A DNA stretch of 64,000 nucleotides from Caulobacter soli (lineage in GTDB: Bacteria; Pseudomonadota; Alphaproteobacteria; Caulobacterales; Caulobacteraceae): assembly GCF_011045195.1 (NCBI RefSeq), contig NZ_CP049200.1:186001-250000 (forward strand), written 5' to 3'. Both the position numbers and the translations under genes were made by a program. Of this stretch, positions 25,080-33,733 are shown piece by piece. Position 1 is the stretch's first letter; every line of letters starts with the position of its first letter. The notes below the pieces were generated by a model that did not search any database, was not told the DNA's origin, and saw nothing but the letters and a program-made list of their open reading frames with translations.

Positions 25080-27116
25080 TCACCTAAGGAGCGGCTGTAG
25101 GATGAACCCATCGAAATTGATGACATTCGCTTCCTCGCCCACGGCCGCTTTTACCGCTGGCAAGGGTTCCGATGTCGAGATGATGATTTGTCGACCAGGA
25201 CTCTTGTCACGAGCGCCGTCTTTCAAGAATGCGTAGAGGCTACTCGCATCGATCTCCTGTTGCCCCGGTTCGTCATAGACGACTAGGCCGGCGTGATTTC
25301 TCGCAAGCTGCAGGAGCGAGAGGTAATAGGCCCACTTGAGACGGATGCCGTCGCTGGCGGAGACCTCGAACGTGATCTCCTTCTCGACAACATCACCATC
25401 CTCGTCGCGGGTCAGAGCAAGAGGTCGCTGGTTTTCAAGCGACAGTATGATCTCTGACGGCTGGAACGATCGGAAGCCGTAGGCCTGAATCCGACGTTGG
25501 ATGGCGTCCTGCAGCGCGTAGATCTTGGTGCTGTCGTTGTTGGTCAGATTGTCGGGCGGCGTCGCCTTTAGCTCCTCTTGCAGGCGGCTCCAGACCTGGG
25601 CGATCGCTTGGAGTTCTTCCGAGGCGATGATCGCCGCTTCCTCGAACGACGTCGCGCGCTCCAGGAAGGCTTGAAGACGAACGATCTCCTCGATCACGAT
25701 TCTGGACGGGGCCTTGCTGGGTTGCAGGATTGCCTGGCGAAGACTGCGCAGCTCCGACTGCGCCTCCCGCAGTTCATCGTCCCTGGCCCTAAACCTTGCG
25801 TAGCAGTCCTTGACGCGCTCGTTCGCGCTATCGAGCCCGACCCTGTAGAGCTCGATCTGGGACTTCACGAAGGAGATATTTTCCTCAAGGCCCATGCCGA
25901 CGGCCTCGACCGCCGGGAGAAGCTCACTGGAAACATCTTGGTGACAGGTTGGGCAGACATGTTCCCCGGCCGCATGGCCAAGGTCGGAGCCCAACCGCCG
26001 CAGTTTCAGCGCATCCTCGTTGCGCTTCAGATCTTGCTGGAGCGACTCCAGACGTGCGCGCAGTGCCCGTTGTTCCTGTTCCTCCAGATTGGCTTCGGAC
26101 CGGAGGGCTTCTAGCTGGGCGCTCAGCCGGTCAATGTCCGTGCGTACGACCTCTAGCCTCTCCAGCATCTCGGGCACCGCAGCTTCGGTGTCCTCGATGG
26201 GGGTCTCCTCCAGTTCGGTCACCCGAGCTTTTGCGACACGGACGGCTTCATCGATAGCAACCCACTCGCCGTCCCGCAGAATTTCCAAGCGCAGTTCGGG
26301 CGCGATGGCGAACTCCGCGGTCGGCGCGGTGGGAATGCCTCTGAGACGACCGACACGCTGAGCGATGTCTTCCAGGGCGCCCCGGCGCTGCGTCCACCGG
26401 ACAAGCTCCGTCGAGATCGCGTTTCGCAGTTCTGTGCGGCGGCGACGAATTTTGCCGACGTCTAGGTCCAGCAAGAACTCCATCACCCGTCTGGCGACAT
26501 CCTGAATTTTCAGGAACGTTGGGAAAGGTCCCTGGATCGTCGACCACCCGCGCTTTTGCTCCACGAAGAGCATGGGAAAGATCGCTTCGAGGTAGAGCGG
26601 CGACTCTGTGCCGTCGAACCGGGGCACCTTGGGCAGGGTCCAGCCGATAAAACCCGCGAGGTAGGTATAGAACCCGTCTTCGGCCTGCGCTGAACCGCGG
26701 TCGATGGCGTAGAAGTCGCGCGGGTTCGACCTGGTCCCTCCGCTGGCGAGGCCCGGCCCCGCCCAGGTCTGGATCAGCTTCCGATCTTTTCCCCCGACGA
26801 TATCCCGCCGCACGATGATCGACTGGCCCTTGGCGTTGCGGATTTCGATTTCCACGTAGGACTCGATGACAAGTTCATACTCATCATCCTTCCGTGGATG
26901 GATACGTTCGCGCATTGCGTAGGGTAGCGGAACGTCCAGTTGCGGCCCCAGCGATCGTTCCAGGCCCAGTGCATAGATGATGGCTTGCAGGGAGGTCGAT
27001 TTCCCCGAGGTGTTTCCCGCCTGGATGACGTTCAAGCCCGCTCTGAACGGCATGTCGGCGCCGTAAATTCTGTTCGCAGTGATCGAACGGAGCCGCAGGT
27101 GCGAGATATGGATCAT
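25080..27116 (-). CDS. ABC-three-component system: Rad50/SMC-like ATPase
   Basis: 678 residues. Walker A is at residues 34-41 (GNTSGKST, K39), right after a short N-terminal strand. The Walker B region LVVYDEPGQQEID is near 611. In between lies a long coiled coil (about 270-580) interrupted by a zinc-hook-like HVCPTCHQD near 386, as in Rad50. C-terminal SASDGIRLKWAYYLSLLQLA matches the signature/Q-loop region of these ATPases. It overlaps the middle-component gene by 4 bases (27113-27116) and is last in the three-gene operon. In ABC-3C systems, described from comparative genomics as conflict systems, the ATPase senses or loads on nucleic acid and drives the partner effector. No phage assay is known to me for this version. 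Confidence 0.85.
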   Translation of the reverse strand: MIHISHLRLRSITANRIYGADMPFRAGLNVIQAGNTSGKSTSLQAIIYALGLERSLGPQLDVPLPYAMRERIHPRKDDEYELVIESYVEIEIRNAKGQSIIVRRDIVGGKDRKLIQTWAGPGLASGGTRSNPRDFYAIDRGSAQAEDGFYTYLAGFIGWTLPKVPRFDGTESPLYLEAIFPMLFVEQKRGWSTIQGPFPTFLKIQDVARRVMEFLLDLDVGKIRRRRTELRNAISTELVRWTQRRGALEDIAQRVGRLRGIPTAPTAEFAIAPELRLEILRDGEWVAIDEAVRVAKARVTELEETPIEDTEAAVPEMLERLEVVRTDIDRLSAQLEALRSEANLEEQEQRALRARLESLQQDLKRNEDALKLRRLGSDLGHAAGEHVCPTCHQDVSSELLPAVEAVGMGLEENISFVKSQIELYRVGLDSANERVKDCYARFRARDDELREAQSELRSLRQAILQPSKAPSRIVIEEIVRLQAFLERATSFEEAAIIASEELQAIAQVWSRLQEELKATPPDNLTNNDSTKIYALQDAIQRRIQAYGFRSFQPSEIILSLENQRPLALTRDEDGDVVEKEITFEVSASDGIRLKWAYYLSLLQLARNHAGLVVYDEPGQQEIDASSLYAFLKDGARDKSPGRQIIISTSEPLPAVKAAVGEEANVINFDGFILQPLLR

Positions 27117-27595
27117 TTCGCTTTCCTTGCCGCGCTCAAGACTGCGGTGACCATCGTCTCGGTCATCGTCTTTGCGTATTTCGCCAGTACGTCCTTTTCG
27201 GACGTAAGCAGATCAGCGTCGCGCGTCAGGGCGTCGAAAAGGCGCACGCCTTGTGCGGTCAGTTGCAGGGCGGATCGATCCGCCGTCGTCGTCCACCCAG
27301 CGAGCTTGTCGCCGACGACGAAATCCACGGCCCGCCCAAAAGCCGGCTCGACGCGAAAGGTCCAGGGCATCCTTCCGGGCTTGGCCTTCACGACAAGCTC
27401 GAGGAGGTGCTCCGAACGCGACGCCCTGATCGCATCGTTCAAGATGTGAAGCTTGGCCAAGGAGGCCTGCTTTGCGCGTGAATAGCCAAGCATGAGGACG
27501 ATGATCGAGACCCGCCATTCGATGCGCAGATCGCCAGGCACGGCGATCGGACGGCTCCGAAAGGAGAAGCGCTCGGGCTGCAAGCTCAGTGTCAT
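27113..27595 (-). CDS. ABC-three-component system: middle component
   Basis: 160 residues, starting at the ATG at 27595 that overlaps the upstream stop (ATGA). A longer ATG start at 27637 would run into the nuclease gene and is not needed. The sequence (RPIAVPGDLRIEWRVSIIVLMLGYSRAKQASLAKLHILNDAIR, then LTAQGVRLFDALTRD) matches the small helical middle components of ABC-3C operons. It contains winged-helix-like stretches but has no known catalytic motif. It likely couples the ATPase to the nuclease. Confidence 0.78.
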   Translation of the reverse strand: MTLSLQPERFSFRSRPIAVPGDLRIEWRVSIIVLMLGYSRAKQASLAKLHILNDAIRASRSEHLLELVVKAKPGRMPWTFRVEPAFGRAVDFVVGDKLAGWTTTADRSALQLTAQGVRLFDALTRDADLLTSEKDVLAKYAKTMTETMVTAVLSAARKAK

Positions 27596-28524
27596 TGGTC
27601 GTCGTCCGGGAAGTCCAGCGGACACCGGATGAGCCAATCGCCGATCGTACCCATGGCCACGGTCGTGGCGAAGGAACCGGAGATGTCAGGCAGGTCCTTT
27701 TGGAGGGCCGCTTCAAGCCGATTTAGGCTTTCCTGCAGTTGCTGACCGGGAAGGTCCGAGGCCGCGCCCACTGCGGCCAGACGCTGTTCCTCGGCGTCCA
27801 GGACTTGGATGGAACGATCCCAAAGCGCCGGATGATTGAGTTTCAGTTCGGCCAGGGCGTTCTCGCGATAGAGGTGCGCTCGGATAAAGGCGTCCCGCCT
27901 CTTGCGGATCTGGTCTGGCTTCATCGTCGCCTTGAAGCCGCGATTGAGCTTCTCCGTGATCCGCTTTCCGATGTCGCCGTCCTGCTCGACAGCGATGTCG
28001 AGCGCAGGGTCTTGCGCCGGCATCTTCATCGGCATGGCGCCCTGTTGGCGCAGCATCTCGATCTCGGTGACGAAGTCGTCCTGGCAATGCACCAAGGCCT
28101 CGAAGTTGTCGGCCAGGAACGGCAGCTTCAGGTCACGGATCTCGATGCCTCGGTCCCGTGCCGCGGCCACCACGTCCTTGTTGTCTAGGAAGGGGCACAA
28201 AAGAATCCAGCGATCGATCTTCAAGCCCGTGAGGATCTCGCCCAACTTGTCCTTGTTAGCCTGCAGCTTGTTGAGGTCACGCCGCGCCTTTGATTTTTGC
28301 GCGATTGCGGCCTTGCCGACGTCGGCGGTCTCCTCTGGCGCGTAACATTGGTAGAGCACCCCGCCCTTCCCGCCGTCCTTATCGAGACAGATGAATTCCA
28401 GACCCGCGTCGCCCCCGACATGGTCTGGGACAGGCTGAACGTGCTGGTGGCCGTGGCGCAACTGGACGAGTTGCAGCGCGTAACGCTGCCATTCGTGTCC
28501 ATCCCAAGCTCGTCGATAACTCAT
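27592..28524 (-). CDS. ABC-three-component system: REase-like effector
   Basis: 310 residues, first gene of the operon. The N-terminal ~110 residues look like a restriction-endonuclease fold: GHEWQRYALQLVQ, then HVGGDAGLEFICLD (acidic motif) and VLYQCYAPEE (the Q-x-K/Y-type strand), followed by KARRDLNKLQANKDKL and the helical DRWILLCPFLDNKDVV. The GD-G...YQCYA pair is the form seen in ABC-3C nucleases. The C-terminal half is helical and of unknown role. Predicted action: cleavage of nucleic acid once the ATPase is triggered. Confidence 0.72.
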   Translation of the reverse strand: MSYRRAWDGHEWQRYALQLVQLRHGHQHVQPVPDHVGGDAGLEFICLDKDGGKGGVLYQCYAPEETADVGKAAIAQKSKARRDLNKLQANKDKLGEILTGLKIDRWILLCPFLDNKDVVAAARDRGIEIRDLKLPFLADNFEALVHCQDDFVTEIEMLRQQGAMPMKMPAQDPALDIAVEQDGDIGKRITEKLNRGFKATMKPDQIRKRRDAFIRAHLYRENALAELKLNHPALWDRSIQVLDAEEQRLAAVGAASDLPGQQLQESLNRLEAALQKDLPDISGSFATTVAMGTIGDWLIRCPLDFPDDDQ

Positions 28525-28789
28525 CCAACCCCCAGCGCTGGAAGTGGTAGAGCTTCAATTAGGGGATGCAAGAAAAATCAACCGCACGCATCACGGGGAA
28601 AAGACACGACGGGTCGCTCCTGACGCTACGGATCAGGCCCATCCGCCAAGCCTAAATCACCGGTCGAACGGGCCAAACTCAATTTGGCATTGGCCAGGTC
28701 AATACCCTCTCCCGTAAGCTGCGCCATACCCCTATATGTTGCAACAAAGCTTACCTGCCCGACTAAGGCGACCCGCAACGAGAACCCCG

Positions 28790-29488
28790 ATGCCCACCTT
28801 CACGCCCATTGGCGGGTGGATGGCCTTTCAGCACCTCGACCACGGCCATCCCCTCGATCACGCCTTCACCCTAGCCTACAAGATGACCGACGATCCTGCG
28901 GAGATGTGGAGCGGTCGGTTCGTCCGCTTCAAGGACAAGGACCAAAAGGCGTTGTATGGCGCGGCGAAGGTGCTGAAACCCGCCATGACGGGGCTCTTTG
29001 CGTCGCTTAAATTGAACGTCGCGCGCACGGTGATCCTGCCAGCGCTCTCGTCAACGGAGAAGCTCGCGGATCCGAACCGCCACGTCCCGCGCTTGGCCAC
29101 GGCGGTGGGAAAGGAACTCGGCTGCGCCGTGAACATGACAGCCGTGTCGAAGGATCCTCACCCGTCCCTGCACAAGGTTCCTGCGGCTGAACGGATCGCG
29201 ACACTAGAGAAGGCGAACTACACAGCCCAAGCAATCGACGCTGACATCGTCGTCGTTCTCGACGACTTCATCACCCAAGGGGCCACCCTCGGCATCACCG
29301 CCCGACAACTCAAAGCCGCCAACCCGAAGCTGACCGTGCTTGGCGTCGCCTTGGGCAAGACAGAGCGCCGAGCTTACTGGGCCGATCGCGGCATTGCCCT
29401 TTCCAACCAGCACGTTCCCGCCGATTGGGATGGGCTATGGGCGCAGGGCGAAGCATTCTACGATAACAAGGTGAAAACTGGATCCTGA
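28790..29488 (+). CDS. Phosphoribosyltransferase-like protein (defence-associated)
   Basis: 232 residues from the ATG at 28790. The PRPP loop is seen as DADIVVVLDDFITQGATLG (about residues 151-169), with RLATAVGKELGCAVNM upstream in the style of ComF-type PRTases. There is no zinc finger. It starts a three-gene operon with a DprA-like gene 3 bases downstream and a HAD gene. A salvage role is unlikely in this company; PRTase-plus-DprA pairs recur in conflict-system surveys. Divergent from the ABC-3C operon, with a 265-base promoter region between them. Confidence 0.75.
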   Translation: MPTFTPIGGWMAFQHLDHGHPLDHAFTLAYKMTDDPAEMWSGRFVRFKDKDQKALYGAAKVLKPAMTGLFASLKLNVARTVILPALSSTEKLADPNRHVPRLATAVGKELGCAVNMTAVSKDPHPSLHKVPAAERIATLEKANYTAQAIDADIVVVLDDFITQGATLGITARQLKAANPKLTVLGVALGKTERRAYWADRGIALSNQHVPADWDGLWAQGEAFYDNKVKTGS

Positions 29489-29491
29489 GGC

Positions 29492-30448
29492 ATGGCGCGC
29501 CATTCACCTTCCTCCGTGGCTCTCCTCGCGCTGATGAAGCTGCAGGGCGTGGGCCGTCGCAAGGCGCTGCAGGTCGCCGGCGGTGTGAGCCCCACCGCGA
29601 CCTGGACGGACTATCTTGAAATGGTTCTCGAGCGCGCCGCGCGCGAGCGGCTGCCCGCGAGCGATCTACGCGTCGCCTGGAGCCGAGCCGAAGAGCAGCT
29701 GGAACAAAGCGCCGAAGCGGGCATCGTTGCCTTCTCGATCTATGACGAGGGCTATCCAGCTCAACTGAAGACCATTCCTGATCCCCCTGCGGTCCTCTAC
29801 GTGAAGGGTTCGACCGAAGCGTTGCATGACCCAAGGGCGATCGCCATCATCGGCACGCGCGAACCGACCCCATTTGGCGAGGAAGTGGCGCGTCGATCCG
29901 GCCGTACGGTCGCGGAGCGCGGCGTCGTGGTGATTAGCGGGCTTGCCCACGGATGCGACACCCTCGCCCATGAGGGATGTCTGGACGCCAAGGGAGCCGG
30001 TGTAGCCGTCCTGGCCCACGGCCTTGAGAAGGTCTACCCGGCCGCCAACAGGAAGCTGGCGGAACGACTGTTGGAATTCCAAGGTTGCCTGGTCAGCGAA
30101 TATCCGATCGGCATGACGCCCATGCGCACCGCCTTCGCGGAGCGTGATCGTATCCAGAGCGGACTTTCGCGCGCCGTGTTCGTGATCGAAACCGATGTGA
30201 AGGGCGGCACCATGCACACCGTTCGCTTCGCAAGTGACCAGAAGCGCCAGCTTGCCTGTGTCGACCATCCAGTCAAATGGCGGCATGAGGATAAGACCAA
30301 GGGAAACCAGCAACTCATTCGCGAACGACGAGCCGCTCCCATCGCTGACGGCGCCGCGCTCGCCGCCTTCCTCGACCAGATTGCCGCATTGCCAACCGTG
30401 GACCAACAGGCTTCGGCCAAGCCGGTTCAAACAGGCTTCGCCTTCTAG
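29492..30448 (+). CDS. dprA: DprA/Smf-like SLOG-domain protein (short, defence-type)
   Basis: 318 residues. A helix-hairpin-helix-like N-terminus (LLALMKLQGVGRRKALQVAGG) precedes the Rossmann-like DprA core (AIAIIGTREPTPFGEEVARRSG, about 110-130; VVISGLAHGCDTLAHEGCLD, about 145-164; GLEKVYPAANRKLAERLLE). It ends soon after the core and lacks the C-terminal winged helix of many housekeeping DprA proteins. It sits between PRTase and HAD genes with almost no gaps. Established DprA loads RecA on single-stranded DNA in transformation; in this operon a role in sensing foreign DNA or a nucleotide signal is an inference. Confidence 0.85.
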   Translation: MARHSPSSVALLALMKLQGVGRRKALQVAGGVSPTATWTDYLEMVLERAARERLPASDLRVAWSRAEEQLEQSAEAGIVAFSIYDEGYPAQLKTIPDPPAVLYVKGSTEALHDPRAIAIIGTREPTPFGEEVARRSGRTVAERGVVVISGLAHGCDTLAHEGCLDAKGAGVAVLAHGLEKVYPAANRKLAERLLEFQGCLVSEYPIGMTPMRTAFAERDRIQSGLSRAVFVIETDVKGGTMHTVRFASDQKRQLACVDHPVKWRHEDKTKGNQQLIRERRAAPIADGAALAAFLDQIAALPTVDQQASAKPVQTGFAF

Positions 30449-30946
30449 ATGGTGATCTTCGATTTCGATCTGACGCTGGTCGATACAGGCCCCGTGGAAA
30501 TGCTGCGCCAGCGGCGTCAATGGCGTGACGTAATGGCGGCCGCGTCGAGGCTTCAAGTCTACGATGGCGTCCACGACGTCATCGGCGCGCTGCACACCGC
30601 CGGCCGCCCCATGGCGATACTCACGAAGAGCCCGAGCATGGTGCCGGAGCACTTCGTGAAACTTCACCGTTGGCCGATCCCCACCATCCTCGGCTACCAT
30701 CAAGTCACCCAGCGGAAGCCTCATCCTGAAGGCATTCTTCTGGCCATGCGCCAAGCCGGCGCCGTGCCGGAAGAGGTTGTGCATGTTGGCGACAGAGCCG
30801 ATGACACCCTCGCGGCGAAGGCGGCCGGTGTGACGGCCATCGGTGCCGCATGGGGCTTGGCCGATTCTTCCGAACTTGCTGCGTCCAATCCCGACCATCT
30901 CTTCCAGACAGTCGGGGAGTTAGCGGCCTTCTTGAACTCCCGCTAG
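30449..30946 (+). CDS. HAD-superfamily hydrolase
   Basis: 165 residues. All four HAD motifs are visible: I in FDFDLTLVDT (nucleophile D5), II in AILTKSP, III in RKPHPEG and IV in HVGDRADDTLAAKAAG. The cap is small, as in phosphoglycolate phosphatase-like enzymes. The ATG follows the stop of the dprA gene directly (TAGATG). It may hydrolyse a phosphorylated nucleotide or sugar made by the PRTase partner. The operon ends at the edge of the island, 4 bases before a broken epimerase gene. Confidence 0.85.
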   Translation: MVIFDFDLTLVDTGPVEMLRQRRQWRDVMAAASRLQVYDGVHDVIGALHTAGRPMAILTKSPSMVPEHFVKLHRWPIPTILGYHQVTQRKPHPEGILLAMRQAGAVPEEVVHVGDRADDTLAAKAAGVTAIGAAWGLADSSELAASNPDHLFQTVGELAAFLNSR

Positions 30947-30949
30947 TCA

Positions 30950-31210
30950 GCAACAGTTGTCGACCGTCTTTGGCGTCATAGGCGACGATGTCCACCAAGG
31001 CGTCGGCGCCGGCTCCCACCGCGCGCCGCAAAGCCTGTTCGTCTCGGCGATCGGCCGTGACAAGGCGGGCGCCGAGCTTGAGAAGCTCCTGCGGGACGGG
31101 GCGGTCGCACGACTGACGACCGCGACCTCCCAACCCGCCGCCAGAAGTCGCGCAGCCGCCGCGACCCCGATCTGGCCGGCGCCCCCAAGGACAATCGCCG
31201 AGCGCGCCAT
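30950..31210 (-). pseudogene. Truncated, frameshifted NAD-dependent epimerase/reductase remnant
   Basis: From 31210 the minus strand gives MARSAIVLGGAGQIGVAAAARLLAAGWEVAVVSR, the Rossmann start of an NAD(P)-epimerase. The frame is lost near 31105-31110 (a G seems to be missing) and continues in another frame as RPVPQELLKLGARLVTADRRD, then ADALVDIVAYDAKDGRQLL. Homology stops at about 30950, directly against the end of the HAD gene. About 90 N-terminal residues of a roughly 300-residue protein remain. The simplest reading is that the defence island replaced the rest of the gene. Confidence 0.7.
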
Positions 31211-31238
31211 TCCTGTCCCTCGCTTCGCCATGCAGCAT

Positions 31239-31570
31239 AGGCTCGGACCAAGAGACGCGATTTATGAGAAGTTGGAAGCGGACGGATCATCGATCGTCAT
31301 CATTGGGCCAGTCCGGACTTCGAGAAGGCGCAGGCGTCCGCTCGGGATCGAAAGTGTACCGGCGCCCGCTTGAAGAGCCGGCATGATCGCGCTGCGCCGA
31401 CCGAAGGTTGGGGCTGGGGCTCGAGCGGGTTGCGTATTTTCGCTGTGATCGAAGCTGTGCTTTTTTGACCCGGGCGCAACCCTGCCCGGCCAGATCGCGT
31501 GCGTCCGCCCCGTCCAAAGTCCGACACGATCGACCGCCACGATCGGACGATGACGGCAAGAGGGCATGGG
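31239..31570. other. 332-base intergenic stretch
   Basis: Both strands show only short GC-shadow frames. It should contain the promoter of the membrane protein gene starting at 31571. No clear operator or terminator was seen. Confidence 0.35.
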
Positions 31571-32392
31571 ATGAAGGTGGGCTGGCGGTTCAAGGGCTCG
31601 TTGATGGCGATGGGAGTCATCGCCCTGGCCGTGATCGGGCTGGTGTCGGCCGATGTCGGCTGCACGGCCGTGGGCGGAACGCGCGGCGCCTGCGGTGGGG
31701 TGACGGCGTTCGCCAAGGCGCTGGGGCCCTGGCAAACCTTGCTGACCGGAGCCTTCGCCTTGATCGCCGCGGCCTTCGCCGGCTGGTACGTGCTGTTGCA
31801 GGTCTCGCTGGCCGACCGGCAGGAGGCCGGACGGATCCTGCGCCGTCACCGGGCGCAGACGGCGGTCATGCCCTTGGTGCTGAGCTCGGTCTGCGACTAT
31901 GTCGAGCAGAGCGTGGAAGCCTATCACTACGCCTACGGGCTCAAGGCCGCCGGCCAGGCCCTGACGCGCGATCGCTTTCTCAACATCGACCTGCCGGAGC
32001 TTGATCCCAGCGTCGCCGCCGGGCTTCGCGACATGATCGAGGCCTCTCCCGAAACCGAGGATGTGTCGGCCTATGTCGAACTGTTGTCGGACCTGCAGAC
32101 CCACGCGGCGCGTTGGCGAGGGTTCCGGTCTGACCTGGGCAAGAACGACGAGGGCCCGTCCCTGAGGGAGATCGGAAACGAGATCGCCGAGGCTGCGGCG
32201 ATCTACGCCCAGGCGAGCAATCTGTTCGATCACGTCCGGCCGGCCAGCCAGGTCGGGATCGGCGATCGCGCGCCGACCACGGCGGCGCGCGCGCTGGTTC
32301 TGCTCGGCGTCTACGAGAATGTGCCCGAGGCTTATGACGTGGCCCGGGCCTTCGATGGCGCGGCGACGGGCCGGCCCTCGCCGCGGGCCTAA
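31571..32392 (+). CDS. Two-helix membrane protein of unknown function
   Basis: 273 residues from the ATG at 31571 (MKVGWRFKG), with AGGGC ahead of it; ATG codons at 31499 and 31550 are less likely. Two hydrophobic helices are seen (about residues 9-27, SLMAMGVIALAVIGLV, and 47-68, LLTGAFALIAAAFAGWYVLL), separated by a short periplasmic loop with two cysteines (VGCTAVGGTRGACGG). A cytoplasmic mainly helical domain follows (LADRQEAGRILRRHRAQTAV). I do not recognise the family. The layout resembles small membrane sensors with a four-helix cytoplasmic part. Confidence 0.6.
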   Translation: MKVGWRFKGSLMAMGVIALAVIGLVSADVGCTAVGGTRGACGGVTAFAKALGPWQTLLTGAFALIAAAFAGWYVLLQVSLADRQEAGRILRRHRAQTAVMPLVLSSVCDYVEQSVEAYHYAYGLKAAGQALTRDRFLNIDLPELDPSVAAGLRDMIEASPETEDVSAYVELLSDLQTHAARWRGFRSDLGKNDEGPSLREIGNEIAEAAAIYAQASNLFDHVRPASQVGIGDRAPTTAARALVLLGVYENVPEAYDVARAFDGAATGRPSPRA

Positions 32393-32470
32393 GACTGAGA
32401 CGCACTAGATCATGGTCGGCTGGCGGCCTCAATGAACTTGACCTTGGCGATGGCTGGGGTGTTGTCGGTC

Positions 32471-33547
32471 ATGGCCTCGACCCGAGATGAATTTTCCTCG
32501 TCCATTGTCCGCGCGCTGGCCTTGCGCGCGGCTTTCCGCTGCTCTTTGTGTGACGGGCCGACGGTCGGGCCAAGCGACGACGGGGTGATGGGCGTCGCCA
32601 CGACCGGCGTCGCCGCCCACATTTGCGCGGCCGCGCCCGGCGGCCCGCGCTACGACCCCCTCATGACGCCGAGCGCCCGCGGCGCGTTCGACAACGGCAT
32701 CTGGCTCTGCGCCAATCATGCGAGCCTGGTGGACCGGGACGTGACGACCTACACAGTCGAGGTCCTGGCGCGCTTGAAGCGCGACCATGAAAGACGCTGC
32801 CGGCGGGCCCAGCAGTCGGGCGGCGCCCGGCCGGCGCCGATGCTTGAGCTCTTGGCCTTCGGTCCCACGGTGATCGGCTATGGCGAACTGGTTCGCGCGC
32901 AGGGTTCGATCTGGACGTTCAGGGTCGAGCATTTCGTTCTCGGCGATCTCGCCGCTCTGGTTTTGCAGTCGGAGGCTTTCGACGCCGCCACGCCCTACGA
33001 GCGCTATGTCGTCGTCAACAGTCTGGGCGACGGCAGATCGCTCGCCGCGCCGCTGATCATCGAGAAGGCCAGCGGAGCCGTCTTGGTGACCGCCCATGTG
33101 GAGGCGCGGTTCCCTCGCCTGGCCGCCCGCGCCCTGCCGCGCGACGTCGCGCTTTCAGCCGCGCACGATCTTTCGGTTCAGGGCGGCGCCGTCGCCATGG
33201 TCAGCGGGCTCATGGCGCTGCCGCAAAGGATCCTGTCCTGTCTTTCGATGCGCCGCGGCGAAAGCCCCTTCCATCAAGATTTCGGCTCTCGGTTCTCCGA
33301 ATATCTCACCCTCTTCTCCGGCACGCCGTGGCTGGATGATCTGCTGAAGCTGGAAGTGGTTCGCCTGGCTTCCATCCCCTACGCCGATCCCGTCCTGGGC
33401 CAGGCTTACACGCCTCTGCAAGCGGTCGAACAGGTGACGGCCGTGACGATCCTCGGTTCGGCGGCCAACGGACGCCTGCCGGTGCGGCTTGAGCTGCAGG
33501 TCGCCGGCGAAGGCCCGTGGTCCCGCGATCTGGCGATCTTTGTCTAG
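32471..33547 (+). CDS. HNH-like nuclease domain protein, otherwise uncharacterised
   Basis: 358 residues from the ATG at 32471; an ATG at 32432 would add 13 residues and neither has a good ribosome site. The first ~110 residues carry an HNH-like finger: CSLC (C-x2-C), then TGVAAHICAAAPGGPRYDPLM and GAFDNGIWLCANHASLVDRD. This spacing of Cys, His, Asn and His is shared with HNH domains in defence-associated proteins. The remaining ~250 residues have no recognised domain. Two hairpin terminators follow (33554 and 33638). Confidence 0.6.
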   Translation: MASTRDEFSSSIVRALALRAAFRCSLCDGPTVGPSDDGVMGVATTGVAAHICAAAPGGPRYDPLMTPSARGAFDNGIWLCANHASLVDRDVTTYTVEVLARLKRDHERRCRRAQQSGGARPAPMLELLAFGPTVIGYGELVRAQGSIWTFRVEHFVLGDLAALVLQSEAFDAATPYERYVVVNSLGDGRSLAAPLIIEKASGAVLVTAHVEARFPRLAARALPRDVALSAAHDLSVQGGAVAMVSGLMALPQRILSCLSMRRGESPFHQDFGSRFSEYLTLFSGTPWLDDLLKLEVVRLASIPYADPVLGQAYTPLQAVEQVTAVTILGSAANGRLPVRLELQVAGEGPWSRDLAIFV

Positions 33548-33553
33548 CGCGGA

Positions 33554-33569
33554 GCGCCCTTTGGGGCGC
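33554..33569 (+). terminator. Short hairpin after the HNH-like gene
   Basis: GCGCCC-TTTG-GGGCGC immediately downstream of the stop at 33547; 6-bp stem, 4-base loop. Weak on its own; a better terminator follows at 33638. Confidence 0.4.
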
Positions 33570-33637
33570 CGCACCGGCTTGGGGGCCGACAACATTCCAG
33601 GAGCGTGGGCGCGTGCGCGGGCGGCTTCCGTCATGGC

Positions 33638-33657
33638 AAAGCCCCATTTGGGGTTTT
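33638..33657 (+). terminator. Rho-independent-like terminator AAAGCCCC-ATTT-GGGGTTTT
   Basis: An 8-bp stem (with one G-T) and a run of T on the plus strand. The 19-base core (33635-33653, GGCAAAGCCCCATTTGGGG) is repeated as its exact reverse complement at 51809-51827. Confidence 0.6.
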
Positions 33658-33733
33658 GGGGTGACCAGCGGCAGTTACGGCCAAGTGGGTTTGGTTTCCG
33701 TCGCCGGCCGCGTGGTGCGGACGGGCGCGTGCG

